From NCBI RefSeq assembly GCF_014698505.1, contig NZ_JACJTD010000003.1, forward strand, positions 310,001-374,000: DNA of 64,000 nt. Reading direction: 5' to 3'. The DNA is from Nostoc foliaceum FACHB-393 (GTDB lineage Bacteria; Cyanobacteriota; Cyanobacteriia; Cyanobacteriales; Nostocaceae). Below the pieces are notes generated by a model, which was given only the letters and a program-made list of their open reading frames with translations, did not search any database and was not told the origin of the DNA. Shown in pieces: positions 20,118 to 30,194 of this stretch. Positions within the stretch are counted from its first letter, which is position 1. Each line of letters opens with the position of its first letter. Position numbers and translations under genes: made by a program.

Positions 20118-20177
20118 TCTGATTTATGAAGTCGTCATTGGTCATTAGTCTTTGATAAATATATTAGGAAAAAGAAC

Positions 20178-20339
20178 ATGGCAAAGTATATATGTACCGT
20201 TTGCGGTTATGAATATGACCCAGAATTAGGCGATCCAGATAGCGATATAGCGCCGGGAACAGCCTTTGAAGATATACCAGATGATTGGGCATGTCCGGTT
20301 TGCGGTGCCACAAAAGATCAATTTGAACTAGTTGAATAG
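20178..20339 (+). CDS. Rubredoxin (53 aa)
   Basis: A complete small rubredoxin: CTVCGY near the N-terminus (C6, C9) and CPVCGA near the C-terminus (C39, C42) provide the four cysteines for one iron, with the typical DIPDDWACP between. It is a one-electron carrier in the cytosol. It lacks the C-terminal membrane anchor of the photosystem II assembly rubredoxin RubA, so it is a separate soluble type. The start ATG follows AGGAAAAAGAAC. The gene lies between a small membrane protein and a flavoprotein that could be redox partners, though that is only position. Confidence 0.93.
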   Translation: MAKYICTVCGYEYDPELGDPDSDIAPGTAFEDIPDDWACPVCGATKDQFELVE

Positions 20340-20391
20340 TGAAGATAACGGCTAGCCTAGTAAAGTACGTGCTATTGAGAAATTTTAGAAC

Positions 20392-21627
20392 TTGCTACCG
20401 TTACGAATTGTAGTTATTGGGGGTGGGGCAGCAGGATTTTTTGGCGCGATCGCTTGTGCTAAAGCCAATCCTGATGCCGAAGTTACTTTACTCGAAGCCA
20501 GTCGCCAACCCCTAGCAAAAGTGCTAATTTCTGGTGGCGGACGCTGCAACGTTACCCACGCTTGCTTTGACCCGGAGGAGTTAGTGCAAAATTACCCCAG
20601 AGGCGCAAAAGCTTTGCGGGGTGCTTTGACTAGGTTTGGGCCTCAAGATACAGTAAGCTGGTTTGCTGCTGGTGGAGTCTATCTAAAAACGGAAGCCGAT
20701 GGTCGCATGTTTCCTGTCACCAATACTTCAGAAACCATTGTGGAATGTCTGATTAAAGCGGTGGCGACATCTGGAGTAAAACTCCGTATCGGTACACATG
20801 TAACTTCCGTCAGAACCGCAGCAGATGGGGGTTTTGATATTCTTCTGAAGTCGGGAGATCCGATTAAATGCGATCGCCTACTTCTTGCGACCGGCAGCAG
20901 CCCTGTAGGTTATAAAATTGCCCGAGATTTAGGTCATAAAATTGAACCGCCAGTACCCTCGTTATTTACCTTCAACATTGTCGATCAAAAGCTGAGGGAT
21001 TTAGCTGGAGTTAGCGTTAACCCTGCCCAATTGCGGTTATCTGGGGGCGGAAAATCTCAATTACAACAAACTGGGCCATTACTAATTACTCACTGGGGTT
21101 TAAGTGGCCCGGCTGTTTTGAAGCTTTCAGCTTGGGGTGCGAGAGTTCTGCATGAAAGCCGCTATCAAGCCACATTATTGATTAATTGGTTGCCCCAGTT
21201 GCCACAAGAACAAGTGCGACAACAGATTTTAGCAGTTAAGGATGAATGGGGAAAGAAAGCGATCGCATTGCATCGTGGTATTGATCTACCCCATCGTCTC
21301 TGGCAATATATCATTGCCCGTGCAGGCATCACCACAGAAGATCGTTGGGCAGAAATATCGAGTAAAACGTTAAATCAACTAGTCCAAGAACTTACTCAGG
21401 GACAATACTTAATCAATGGTAAAGGAGCCTTTAAAGAAGAATTTGTTACCTGTGGCGGTGTCAACCTCAAAGAAGTTAACTTCAAGACGATGGAAAGTAG
21501 GTTAGTTCCTGGTCTTTATTTTGCCGGAGAAATCTTAGATATTGATGGTGTCACCGGTGGGTTTAACTTTCAAAGTGCTTGGACAACTGGGTATTTAGCA
21601 GGCGTAGCAATGGGAAGTAATTCGTAA
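20392..21627 (+). CDS. NAD(P)/FAD-dependent oxidoreductase, HI0933 (YhiN) family
   Basis: A 411-aa flavoprotein. N-terminal FAD-binding IVVIGGGAAGFFGA, then LISGGGRCNVTH, the hallmark of the HI0933-like family, and a C-terminal FAD contact GEILDIDGVTGGFNFQSAW. The start is TTG at 20392: an in-frame TAG lies at 20386-20388 and no ATG or GTG occurs before the FAD motif. The reaction is not known for the family. The C-terminal Asn-Ser-stop is encoded by the first unit of a GTAATTC tandem repeat (21617-21644). It follows the rubredoxin by 52 bases. Confidence 0.85.
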   Translation: MLPLRIVVIGGGAAGFFGAIACAKANPDAEVTLLEASRQPLAKVLISGGGRCNVTHACFDPEELVQNYPRGAKALRGALTRFGPQDTVSWFAAGGVYLKTEADGRMFPVTNTSETIVECLIKAVATSGVKLRIGTHVTSVRTAADGGFDILLKSGDPIKCDRLLLATGSSPVGYKIARDLGHKIEPPVPSLFTFNIVDQKLRDLAGVSVNPAQLRLSGGGKSQLQQTGPLLITHWGLSGPAVLKLSAWGARVLHESRYQATLLINWLPQLPQEQVRQQILAVKDEWGKKAIALHRGIDLPHRLWQYIIARAGITTEDRWAEISSKTLNQLVQELTQGQYLINGKGAFKEEFVTCGGVNLKEVNFKTMESRLVPGLYFAGEILDIDGVTGGFNFQSAWTTGYLAGVAMGSNS

Positions 21628-21649
21628 TTCGTAATTCGTAATTCGTAAT
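21617..21649. repeat. GTAATTC heptanucleotide tandem repeat overlapping a stop codon
   Basis: Four exact copies of GTAATTC (21617-21644) plus a partial fifth. The stop TAA of the flavoprotein gene (21625-21627) lies inside the second copy. An inverted unit (ATTACGAATT) follows at about 21665, which would let the transcript fold. Confidence 0.85.
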
Positions 21650-21857
21650 GAGTCCGCAAGTGTTATTACGAATTACTTTGACCTTCTATAAAATTACTGT
21701 AGTCGAGCATAAAGCAATACGGTTTAGTTAAGGAGAATCGTAGGTTGGGTTTCGTTCTTCAACCCAAATATGGTTTTTGACGCTAACTGAACCTTAATGG
21801 AGCATAAAGAGGGAAAATTGTCTTGCCATTGTAGATCAATTTTGAACCCACCCAACA

Positions 21858-22910
21858 ATGAAATTCAGCGAAATCGTCCGCCAATTTGGTGATGCGGTCA
21901 CCAATCATAGCCTGACTAGTAATCCAGAACATGACCCAGAAATTACAGGTGTAGCAGCCATTGATGAAGCTACCATCGGGACTCTCAGCTACGTAGAAGG
22001 GCCAAAATTTGGGTCTTTTGTTGGTCAGACCAATGCTAGTGCTTTAATTTTGCCCCAAGATGAAAAATTACAGGTGGTTGCACAAGAGAGAGGTATTGTC
22101 TGGATAGCAACCTCAGATCCGCGACTGTTGTTTGCCAAAGCGATCGCACTATTTTACCAACCATATCGCCCCGTCCCAGAAATTCATCCCACCGCTGTGA
22201 TTCACTCTACGGCAAAAGTTGGTAATGATGTTTACATTGGCCCCCATGCTGTGATTCAGCAAGGGGTGGAAATTGGCGATGGCGCAATTATTCATCCCAA
22301 TGTGGTGATTTATCCAGATGCCAAAATAGGCGATCGCACCACCTTACACGCCAACTGTACCATTCACGAACGCACCCACATCGGTGCAGATTGCGTCATT
22401 CACAGTGGTGCTGTCATCGGTTCAGAAGGCTTTGGCTATGTTCCTACCCGTACTGGTTGGTTAAAAATGGAACAATCTGGCTATACCGTCTTAGAAGATG
22501 GTGTGGAAGTTGGCTGTAACACTGCTATTGACCGCCCATCTGTCGGAGAAACACGGGTCGGTCGTAATACAGTAATTGATAACTTAGTGCAAATAGGTCA
22601 TGGTAGCCAAATCGGTTCTGGCTGTGCGATCGCAGGTCAGGCTGGCATGGCGGGAGGCGTGAAACTGGGGAATCGCGTTATTTTAGCTGGACAAACAGGA
22701 ATAGCCAATCAAGTAAAGATCGGAGATGGGGCGATCGCATCTGCTCAAACTGGAATTCACAGCGATGTTGCACCAGGAGAAATTGTCTCAGGAACTCCAG
22801 CAATTCCTTACAAGCTATATCTCAAGGTATGTGCTGTTTATAGTCGCCTGCCAGATATGTATCAATCGCTAAAACAATTGCAACGTAAATCCAAAAATAG
22901 CAATGATTAA
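21858..22910 (+). CDS. lpxD: UDP-3-O-acylglucosamine N-acyltransferase LpxD
   Basis: LpxD adds the second acyl chain in lipid A synthesis, using acyl-ACP, at the cytosolic side of the inner membrane. The 350-aa protein has an N-terminal uridine-binding domain (residues 1-100) and a left-handed beta helix of hexapeptide repeats (about 108-290, for example VGNDVYIGPHAVIQQGVEIG), then a helical C-terminus. The catalytic histidine region is seen as VQIGHGSQIG. Other lpx genes are not adjacent here. The gene is separated from the flavoprotein by 230 bases of repeat-bearing DNA. Confidence 0.92.
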   Translation: MKFSEIVRQFGDAVTNHSLTSNPEHDPEITGVAAIDEATIGTLSYVEGPKFGSFVGQTNASALILPQDEKLQVVAQERGIVWIATSDPRLLFAKAIALFYQPYRPVPEIHPTAVIHSTAKVGNDVYIGPHAVIQQGVEIGDGAIIHPNVVIYPDAKIGDRTTLHANCTIHERTHIGADCVIHSGAVIGSEGFGYVPTRTGWLKMEQSGYTVLEDGVEVGCNTAIDRPSVGETRVGRNTVIDNLVQIGHGSQIGSGCAIAGQAGMAGGVKLGNRVILAGQTGIANQVKIGDGAIASAQTGIHSDVAPGEIVSGTPAIPYKLYLKVCAVYSRLPDMYQSLKQLQRKSKNSND

Positions 22911-23028
22911 ACTAAAAGAGGACTTACGCAAAAACTCTCTAAAACTCTTATTTATCTTTGTGGAGCGGGTATATTGCCCGTTTCATTCTGCATACTTGTG
23001 AGCAGGAAAATCAGCGATCGCAACATTG

Positions 23029-23221
23029 TTAGGACTTACGCACTGTACAAATGTATCGTGATGTGAATTATCTAAAATAGGTTGTTTCAGGCTTTTCTTA
23101 ATTATCCTGCGATCGTAAATAGACCATGCTGTAGGGGCACAGCAATGCTGTGCCCTTACGAAAGATATGGTTTTTAACCTTATCTCATATTTGGTATTTC
23201 TTGTCAATGCGTAAGTCCTAA
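23029..23221. mobile_element. MITE-like element with TTAGGACTTACGCA inverted ends
   Basis: A 193-base segment bounded by TTAGGACTTACGCA (23029-23042) and its exact complement TGCGTAAGTCCTAA (23208-23221). The similarity continues imperfectly inward for several bases. TA at each end fits target duplication of an IS630/Tc1-type element. Another copy of the end sequence, AGGACTTACGCA, lies alone at 22920-22931. Inside is a palindrome, GGGCACAGCA-A-TGCTGTGCCC. No transposase is encoded, so it is non-autonomous. Confidence 0.7.
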
Positions 23222-23256
23222 TTGTGTGCGATCGCTGATGATTGAAATTGAAAGTG

Positions 23257-24825
23257 TTAGATAGTGAATATGATACCAGGAGTGAGCGCACTCAAACTGA
23301 CATCCTCAGCCACAGCAATAACATCACCGAAAGCAGGTGCTCCGAAGAAGATTACCGTATCTAAGATCGATGAGGAATTCGTAAAAGTACCAGTACTAAA
23401 ATTTTGCTGTACGAATGTGTAATCGCTAGCGGAACCGCGAAGATTGAGCTTGTCCCCATCTGTTAGAGAGAAATCTGTGATAATGGCATGACCAGCTTGC
23501 CTATAAGAGCTATTTAGGCTGAACGTATCAATAGATTGAACCCCTTGAAATAGAACTCCTCCTGTTAAAACATCGATCTCTCCGGTATTAAAGCCACCAC
23601 TACCAACGAGGGTATCATTACCCGCGCCTCCGACAAGAGTATCATTGCCAAGATCACCATTTAGGCGATCGTTACCTGCGTTTCCCTCAAGGCGATCATT
23701 GCCAAGTCCACCCGATAGTACATCGTTACCGCTTCCACCTAGCACAATATCGTTGCCACCGCGACCATCAAGAAATACGTTTACGTTTTGGTTCGCACGA
23801 CTGGCATCTATGCGATTCAAGCCATCTCCTCCTTGGATTGTGACGTTTTCAATCCCTTGGAGGCTATCAGTGCCTGTGGCTGAATCATCGAGATTGGCAA
23901 AGGGGCCAAACTTGCCACCTTTGAGTTGGCTTTTGTTTGGGTCATTGACAAATGAGAACAGCTCAAAGTTATTGTCCCCCTGTATGAATAGGGAGTCTTC
24001 ACCTCCTCCCCCGATGTATTGGTCATCGCCTGCTCCATCAGAGGCACTATCGGAAAAACTATCTCTCCCGGTTCCACCTTGGAGGAAGTCAGATCCTTCT
24101 CCACCATTAAAATTATTGTTGTCATTGCCACCGATAAGGGTGTCATTGCCATTATTGCCACGGAGGAAGTTAAACCCTGCTCCTCCTACTATGCTGTCAT
24201 TACCATCACCACCGTTAATCTGGTCAAGACCACTGCTACCGATGATGGTGTCATTGCCTGCACCGCCAAAGAGATCGGTTCGATCTGATAACAAAGCTTG
24301 AGACGCATTAATCGTGTCATTACCCGCAGTACCAGTGAGCTTAACACGCTCAACCTCAGAAAACTGGTGAACTAAACTACCGACAAACAGCCGATCATTA
24401 GTCAAGAAATAATTTGAGGCTCCTTCAACGCGCAGCTCGTCATTATCTGCACCGCCAATCAGGGTATCGCCAACATCACCTAGACCAGGAGAGTTGCCGT
24501 TTTGAGCGATGAGAATATCTTTACCCGCACCGCCATTAACGCGATTGTTTCCAGTCCCGCCAGAAAGGGTATCATTGTCATCACCGCCATTGAGAGTGTC
24601 GTTACCCGCGCCACCATCAAGGGTATCTCTGTTGAATCCACCATCGAGGGAGTCGTTACCAAGTCCCCCAAATAGAGAATCATTGCCAAAGTTGCCTATT
24701 AGAGTATCATTGCCTGCGCCACCATTAACCGTATCGTTACCCGCCAGAGCATCGATTTTATCGTTGTCCCCATTAGCTATAATTTTGTCATCAGCAGAGG
24801 TTATGCTTCCACTAATAATCGCCAT
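23257..24825 (-). CDS. RTX calcium-binding repeat protein
   Basis: A 522-aa protein built almost wholly of hemolysin-type nonapeptide repeats (GGxGxDxxx; for example [20 protein letters not shown]), in several blocks interrupted by beta-rich inserts. These bind calcium and fold as a parallel beta roll. No peptidase or lipase domain is present. The C-terminus ([18 protein letters not shown]) resembles type I secretion tails of Nostoc RTX proteins, so export is likely; no signal peptide is present. No transporter genes lie adjacent. Many open frames on the opposite strand here are shadows of the repeat composition. Confidence 0.85.
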   Translation of the reverse strand: MAIISGSITSADDKIIANGDNDKIDALAGNDTVNGGAGNDTLIGNFGNDSLFGGLGNDSLDGGFNRDTLDGGAGNDTLNGGDDNDTLSGGTGNNRVNGGAGKDILIAQNGNSPGLGDVGDTLIGGADNDELRVEGASNYFLTNDRLFVGSLVHQFSEVERVKLTGTAGNDTINASQALLSDRTDLFGGAGNDTIIGSSGLDQINGGDGNDSIVGGAGFNFLRGNNGNDTLIGGNDNNNFNGGEGSDFLQGGTGRDSFSDSASDGAGDDQYIGGGGEDSLFIQGDNNFELFSFVNDPNKSQLKGGKFGPFANLDDSATGTDSLQGIENVTIQGGDGLNRIDASRANQNVNVFLDGRGGNDIVLGGSGNDVLSGGLGNDRLEGNAGNDRLNGDLGNDTLVGGAGNDTLVGSGGFNTGEIDVLTGGVLFQGVQSIDTFSLNSSYRQAGHAIITDFSLTDGDKLNLRGSASDYTFVQQNFSTGTFTNSSSILDTVIFFGAPAFGDVIAVAEDVSLSALTPGIIFTI

Positions 24826-25189
24826 AATTTTGAGTCTCCTTTGATTTACTTGTGAGTTTGTGTATTATTTACCTGATTTTGTCTTGGGACTAATTTCTCA
24901 ACAAAGTTAGGTTTGTCCGAAGCCAAATAACTGCGGTTGCTGTTATTACTAGGTTCTCTTTTGAACGTGAAAACGTAAATATGGATAATTTAAGGAGTTT
25001 GATTTCCAGAAATTAAACGACAAAAGAGATCAACTTAAGGTTAAGTAAGTAAATTTAAACAGAGTAATGTTTGCTGAAGTAGGTAAGGTAAGAATTTCAG
25101 CCATTTGAATATAGTTTGGTGAAAAATCTGGAAAGTCGATAATTCGGACTGTAGCTAAATAGATAAAAGTTGTGATTCATCCCTGAGCA
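24826..25189. other. Divergent promoter region
   Basis: This 364-base gap separates the RTX gene (minus) from the HTH-AAA gene (plus). It contains one TTAAGGTTAAG near 25032, the complement of a single Pho-box-like half site CTTAACCT; a full Pho box of repeated units was not seen. No gene found. Confidence 0.4.
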
Positions 25190-26626
25190 ATGGAATTTGA
25201 AACAGCATTCAAAATCTTAGATGCAGCAGTTCTTGCCCAGACACAAAGACATCTGAAAGATATTGAAGTAACAATACTTCGTAACTCTTGGCAAGGGAAG
25301 AAGTATGGCGAAATTGCCCAAATTCATGGCTATACTACCGAATATCTACAGCATGATGTTGGCCCGAAGCTCTGGCAGATGCTATCAGCAGCATTCGGCG
25401 AAAAGGTTAGTAAAAAGAATTTTCAGGCAGCACTAGAGCGACAGCGGCTTTCTGGCGGTGCTGCTTCACCAAAGCAGTTAGAGGCTATTTTGCAGCCCCA
25501 AAACCTGATGTCATCTGATTCACAAGTAAAAAGGGATTCTAAAAGAAATGGAGAAGTATTAATAACCAACGAACAACCCCAACTGAACGCAGAAGTAGAA
25601 TTTCCGGTAGGTCAAGTCCCTCTTGTTTCTAGCTTTTATGTTGAACGTCCTCTAATTGAAGATCGCTGTTTTCAAGAGATTTTACAGCCAGGTGCCTTAA
25701 TTCGCATCAAAGCATCTAAACAGATGGGTAAAACCTCGCTAATGGCTAGGACTCTTGATGAAGCGAGAAAGCATGGCTGTCAAACCGTAGCTTTAAGCTT
25801 TCATTTAGCAGATAAAGCAGTTTTCACCAGCTTGGATACATTTTTACGCTGGTTTTGTGAAAGTATTGGCAGAAAACTGAAGCAGCTTCATCAGTTAGAT
25901 GATTATTGGAGCATTTATGGCAGTAAGGATAAAACCACCGCTTACTTTGAAGAGTGTTTGTTAGAAGAAATCGACAGTCCATTAGTAATTAGTTTGGATG
26001 GTGTCGATCGCATTTTTCCACATCGTGATATTGCTGAAGACTTTTTTAACCTGTTGCGAGCTTGGTATGAGTATGCAAAGTATGGCGATCGCAGTAGCGA
26101 AGTATGGAAAAAACTCCGACTAGTTTTGGTACACTCTAAAGAAGTTTATATTCCCCTCAACATCAATCAATCTCCCTTTAACGTAGGGTTGAGCGTTGAA
26201 TTACAAGAGTTTAATCAAGAACAAGTCAAAATTTTGGTTGAGCGTCATCAGGGGCTAAATTGGACTGATGCTCAGGTCAAAAAACTAATGGACATGGTAG
26301 GAGGACATCCCTATTTAATCCGGCTAGCTCTTTATCATATTCAACATCAGTACATCACCCTTGAGCAGTTGTTGCAAACAGCCCCAACTGAAGCTGCAAT
26401 TTATAAAGATCATCTTCGAGGACATTTATGTAATCTCGAACATCATTCAAATTTAATTTCAGCTTTTAATCAAGTTGTCAAGAGTTCAGTACCGATAGAA
26501 TTAGACTCGGAGTCAGCGTTTAAATTACACAGTATGGGTCTAGTCGTATATTGTAACGACAATAAGGTGATGCCACGCTGCGATTTGTACCGCCAATATT
26601 TTCAAAATCGCCTCAGTTTGTTATAG
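25190..26626 (+). CDS. AAA-like ATPase with VMAP-type N-terminal HTH
   Basis: A 478-aa protein. Residues 1-85 match the N-terminal helix-turn-helix found on vWA-MoxR-associated (VMAP) and related cyanobacterial proteins (IAQIHGYTTEYLQHDVGPKL). After a linker comes an AAA-like (AAA_35) STAND-type ATPase from about 140. Walker A is KASKQMGKTS (173-183). The Walker B region reads VISLDGVDRIF: the usual glutamate after D270 is glycine, so hydrolysis may be impaired. The C-terminal part (about 340-478) is a winged-helix-like region usual for this family. It lies 106 bases upstream of the AAA-CHASE2 gene on the same strand. Role inferred as signal sensing or conflict; not established. Confidence 0.75.
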   Translation: MEFETAFKILDAAVLAQTQRHLKDIEVTILRNSWQGKKYGEIAQIHGYTTEYLQHDVGPKLWQMLSAAFGEKVSKKNFQAALERQRLSGGAASPKQLEAILQPQNLMSSDSQVKRDSKRNGEVLITNEQPQLNAEVEFPVGQVPLVSSFYVERPLIEDRCFQEILQPGALIRIKASKQMGKTSLMARTLDEARKHGCQTVALSFHLADKAVFTSLDTFLRWFCESIGRKLKQLHQLDDYWSIYGSKDKTTAYFEECLLEEIDSPLVISLDGVDRIFPHRDIAEDFFNLLRAWYEYAKYGDRSSEVWKKLRLVLVHSKEVYIPLNINQSPFNVGLSVELQEFNQEQVKILVERHQGLNWTDAQVKKLMDMVGGHPYLIRLALYHIQHQYITLEQLLQTAPTEAAIYKDHLRGHLCNLEHHSNLISAFNQVVKSSVPIELDSESAFKLHSMGLVVYCNDNKVMPRCDLYRQYFQNRLSLL

Positions 26627-26732
26627 ATTTTAACGATATCGCTATTCATCCCCACCCTAAACTGTTATCAGGGTGGAGATGAATACGAAGAAGGGAGTTC
26701 AGATAATACCTTGCTGATAGCTGGAAGTTAGG

Positions 26733-29063
26733 ATGCATCCGACGAGCAAACCAGAAAACTCGTTTTACAAATATCAAGTTGGAGGGAGTCTAAAACTTGA
26801 TGCTCCATGCTATGTGCAACGGCAAGCCGACAAAGATTTTTATGATGCACTCAAGGCTGGAGAATTTTGTTATGTCTTCAACTCGCGGCAGATGGGCAAA
26901 TCCAGTTTGCGAGTGCAAACAATGCGTAAACTGCAAGCAGAGGGTATTGCTTGTGGCGTTATTGATATTACGGCGATTGGTAGCCAAGGCATCACTCCAT
27001 CTGAGTGGTATTTGGGTGTGCTACGTCGGTTAGTACGGAGTTTCATTCCTAAATTCAAATTACTGAATTGGTGGAGCGATCGCTCTGGATTATCACCAGT
27101 GCAGCGCTTAAGTGAGTTTATTGAGTCAGTGCTGCTGGTAGAAGTCTCTCAAAACATAGTGATTTTTGTAGACGAAATCGATAGCATTCTCAAATTAAAC
27201 TTCAAGGATGATTTTTTAGCTTTAATTCGGGCTTGCTATAACAAACGAGCCGACAATCCAGCTTACCAGCGGCTTACCTTTGCCCTGCTAGGGGTGACTA
27301 CTCCCTACGATTTGATTCAAGACAAACACCGGACACCTTTCAATATTGGTCGCGCAATTGAACTAAACGGCTTCCAATGGCATGAAGCTCAACCATTAGC
27401 TGAGGGATTAGTGGGTATCGTGAATCCTCAGATAGTGTTGCAAGAAATATTAGCTTGGAGTGGTGGTCAACCTTTTCTTACCCAGAAGCTTTGCCAGTTA
27501 GCGATCGCATCTTCTCCCCCCATTCCCCCAGATGGTGAAGCAGAGTATGTTGAGAAACTGGTACGTTCTCAAATTATAGACAACTGGGAATCCCAAGATG
27601 AACCGGAGCATCTGAGAACAATTCGCGATCGCATTTTTTATCGGCGTACTCAGCAATTGCTGGAGCTTTATCAGCAAATTTTGCGAACAGGCCAAATCAC
27701 GGCAAATAGCAGTCCTGAACAAATGGAATTGCGGCTATCAGGATTGGTAGTTAAGCAACAGGGTTTCTTAAAAGTTTATAACCGAATTTATGCTGCTGTT
27801 TTTAATCAAAATTGGGTGGATAAAGCCTTATCAAGCTTACAATCTCCAGAGAGATCGCAGCAAACATTGTCCAGTAAGCGCCCTCTTCAAACTGTGCTTA
27901 TTTTGGCTGTGGTTGTAACCGCTTTGGTAATGGGGGTGCGGCATCTTGGATTACTACAAGCTGTGGAGCTAAAAGCTTTTGACCAACTGTTGCGACTGCG
28001 CCCCAGCGAACAACCAGATCGTCGCCTTTTGGTAGTTGCGATCGCTGAAGATGATTTTAAGCTTCCAGAACAGCAGCAGAGAAAAGGATCGCTATCGGAT
28101 CGAGCACTGGCTCTACTTGTGCAAAAACTCGGAAAGTTCAAACCACGAGCCATAGGCTTAGATATTTATCGTGATTTCCCTGTAGAAACCAAGGAGGCAT
28201 CTTTAGCCAATTGGATGCGGCGTAGCGATCGCTTTATTGCTATTTGCAAAGTCAGCGAATCTCAAGTTAATGAACCAGGCGTTTCACCGCCTCCAGAAAT
28301 TCCTACAGAACGTCAAGGTTTTAGCGATTTCGTCAAAGACAGAGATGGTATTCTCCGCCGTCATCTGATCGCTATGCAACCAAGCGACTCCTCCCCTTGT
28401 ACTACGCCCTACGCCTTCAGCGCTCAATTGGCATTTCGTTACTTAGAGGCAGAGGATATTTCTGTCAAGTACACCAAAAAAAAAGAGTTGCAGATTGGCA
28501 AAGTTGTATTTAAGCGATTGCGTTTGCACATGGGTAGCTATCAACAACTGGATGACTGGGGCTATCAAATATTGCTAAATTACCGTTCCTCTAATCCCTT
28601 AAAGGCTTTCGAGCAAATCACGCTCAAAGATGTACTCAGGGGTGCGATCGATCCCAATATCGTGAAAAATCGGATCGTCCTTATTGGCATCACTAACCAA
28701 AGCGCCGGTGATTATTTTTCCACTCCTTACACTACCAATCAAAAGCAGGAAATACCAGGAGTTATTGTTCATGCTCAAATGGTGAGTCAAATTCTCAGTG
28801 CAGTTTTAGATGGGCGAACCTTATTGTGGGTTTGGCCTGTCTGGGGTGATGCTTTGTGGGCCTTTCACTGGTCTATTTTTGGAGGGATATTGGCATGGCG
28901 CATTCGTTATTCCTGGCTTTTAGGACTAGTGGGAGTTGCTGTAATTGGGTTTATATCCGCCATTAGCTTTGTTATCCTCCTAAAAGGCATTTGGGTAGCG
29001 CTAATTCCTGCTGCGATCGCTCTGGTCGTTACAGGCTGTATTGTACGTCTCTCAAGGCAGTAA
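26733..29063 (+). CDS. AAA-like ATPase fused to CHASE2 sensor domain
   Basis: A 776-aa membrane protein. Residues 1-330 form an AAA_35 ATPase with Walker [10 protein letters not shown] (50-58) and an intact Walker B VIFVDEID (143-150). A membrane span (about 388-408) leads into an extracytoplasmic CHASE2 sensor domain (about 410-690, with [16 protein letters not shown] and [11 protein letters not shown]), and two or three spans close the protein (about 690-772). CHASE2 normally feeds kinases or cyclases; here the only effector visible is the ATPase, on the cytosolic side. With the HTH-AAA gene before and DUF928 after, it forms a three-gene unit. Confidence 0.83.
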   Translation: MHPTSKPENSFYKYQVGGSLKLDAPCYVQRQADKDFYDALKAGEFCYVFNSRQMGKSSLRVQTMRKLQAEGIACGVIDITAIGSQGITPSEWYLGVLRRLVRSFIPKFKLLNWWSDRSGLSPVQRLSEFIESVLLVEVSQNIVIFVDEIDSILKLNFKDDFLALIRACYNKRADNPAYQRLTFALLGVTTPYDLIQDKHRTPFNIGRAIELNGFQWHEAQPLAEGLVGIVNPQIVLQEILAWSGGQPFLTQKLCQLAIASSPPIPPDGEAEYVEKLVRSQIIDNWESQDEPEHLRTIRDRIFYRRTQQLLELYQQILRTGQITANSSPEQMELRLSGLVVKQQGFLKVYNRIYAAVFNQNWVDKALSSLQSPERSQQTLSSKRPLQTVLILAVVVTALVMGVRHLGLLQAVELKAFDQLLRLRPSEQPDRRLLVVAIAEDDFKLPEQQQRKGSLSDRALALLVQKLGKFKPRAIGLDIYRDFPVETKEASLANWMRRSDRFIAICKVSESQVNEPGVSPPPEIPTERQGFSDFVKDRDGILRRHLIAMQPSDSSPCTTPYAFSAQLAFRYLEAEDISVKYTKKKELQIGKVVFKRLRLHMGSYQQLDDWGYQILLNYRSSNPLKAFEQITLKDVLRGAIDPNIVKNRIVLIGITNQSAGDYFSTPYTTNQKQEIPGVIVHAQMVSQILSAVLDGRTLLWVWPVWGDALWAFHWSIFGGILAWRIRYSWLLGLVGVAVIGFISAISFVILLKGIWVALIPAAIALVVTGCIVRLSRQ

Positions 29064-29270
29064 CAGCAATAAATCTATCTAGCTAGGAAAGGTAAGAACG
29101 AGCATAATTTCCGAAAATAGCTTTCATCTTTTTGAAGATATAAATAGCCCTCATCAGTCTGCTTATTAGGCTGATAGCGATTTTTAGTTGAGTAGACTGT
29201 CTTTTTCCTTCAACGAGAGAGGTCTACGCGTCATCTATTCATCTAAAATTGACCAGTTGCTAATGGAAGG

Positions 29271-30053
29271 ATGAAAAACTTTGAGTTACTAATGAACTTA
29301 GATATTCGACAGCTTAAACTTGCCTTCGCACTCAGTTTGGTATCGCTATGCTTCACGCCAGTACAAGCACAGCCTGTCAAATTTGAAGTTCTCCCATCTT
29401 TGATTTTTAACGCACCTCCTCCCCCAGATGACATTAATGCACCCGGTAATCGCGTCGGAGGAGGAAAGCGCGGCGGTTGTGAGAATATAAACAAGCAGTT
29501 TGCTAAATCAAAAGAAAAGCTACTGACAGCGTTAGTTCCGGTTTATCCGTTTTCAAATGCAGAATTAGTCTTGGGATTAACAACTAGCTCTCATCCAACT
29601 TTCTGGTTTTACGTTCCTGATGTAACCGCAGTTTCCACAGAGTTTGTACTACAGAATGAAGCGGGGCAGACTTTATATCACAGGACTGTTTCACTCTCTG
29701 GGACACCAGGAGTTATTAGCCTCTCTCTACCATCAACAGCTTCCTCATTAGAAATTGGCAAGCGTTATCATTGGTACTTCAATATTTACTGCAATCTGCA
29801 ACAACCACCTATTTTTGTTAATGGTTGGATAAAAAGGGTCGAACCCAACGCCGGATTAAAAAATCAGTTAGAGAAAGCAACACCAAAGCAGCGCGTTGCT
29901 CTTTATGCCACTAATGGTATTTGGTACGAGTCCCTAACTGCTTCAGCCGAACTTCGCAGTATAGACCCAAAAGGTACTGCTTGGGCTACCATGTTGCAAG
30001 CTGTTGGTCTGAATGACATTGTTTCAGAACCGATAGTAGCCTGCTGCCAATAG
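29271..30053 (+). CDS. DUF928 family secreted protein
   Basis: A 260-aa exported protein of the cyanobacterial DUF928 family. The signal peptide LKLAFALSLVSLCFTPVQA precedes QPVKF. The conserved part has KEKLLTALVPVYP and SHPTFWFYVPD, then a beta-rich domain and a helical tail (TPKQRVALYATNGIWYESL). The start is either ATG 29271, directly after GGAAGG, or ATG 29292, which gives a more usual signal peptide. DUF928 genes commonly accompany CHASE2 and CHAT-domain genes in cyanobacteria, as here. The function is unknown. Confidence 0.8.
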   Translation: MKNFELLMNLDIRQLKLAFALSLVSLCFTPVQAQPVKFEVLPSLIFNAPPPPDDINAPGNRVGGGKRGGCENINKQFAKSKEKLLTALVPVYPFSNAELVLGLTTSSHPTFWFYVPDVTAVSTEFVLQNEAGQTLYHRTVSLSGTPGVISLSLPSTASSLEIGKRYHWYFNIYCNLQQPPIFVNGWIKRVEPNAGLKNQLEKATPKQRVALYATNGIWYESLTASAELRSIDPKGTAWATMLQAVGLNDIVSEPIVACCQ

Positions 30054-30194
30054 CTGCCCAGTAGCAGCCCAAAATATTGGATGTTGGTAGTTAGGGTTTT
30101 TTAATAAAGCTAGTTGGGCTTCAGTAATTCCAGCTGTTGCTATGACAAAGGCTTTGGGCTGTAAGTGTTGTGCCCCTACCTTGTACTCCACAAA

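Noticed and set aside
21617..21649. Heptamer arrays considered as CRISPR-like repeats
   Set aside because: Units are 7 bases, directly contiguous and without spacers; they are STRR sequences. No CRISPR array was seen anywhere in the window.
22983..23291. 102-codon minus-strand frame overlapping the MITE and the RTX 3' end
   Set aside because: Coincides with the MITE and its palindrome; the translation resembles no protein.
23257..24825. RTX protein as a toxin component of a defence system with the AAA/CHASE2 genes
   Set aside because: It is divergently transcribed, has no enzymatic or toxin domain, and such repeat proteins are common in Nostoc; proximity alone is weak.
23645..24844. Several long plus-strand frames opposite the RTX gene
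   Set aside because: They are antisense shadows created by the repeated GGxGxD codons, with Ser/Pro/Leu-rich translations.
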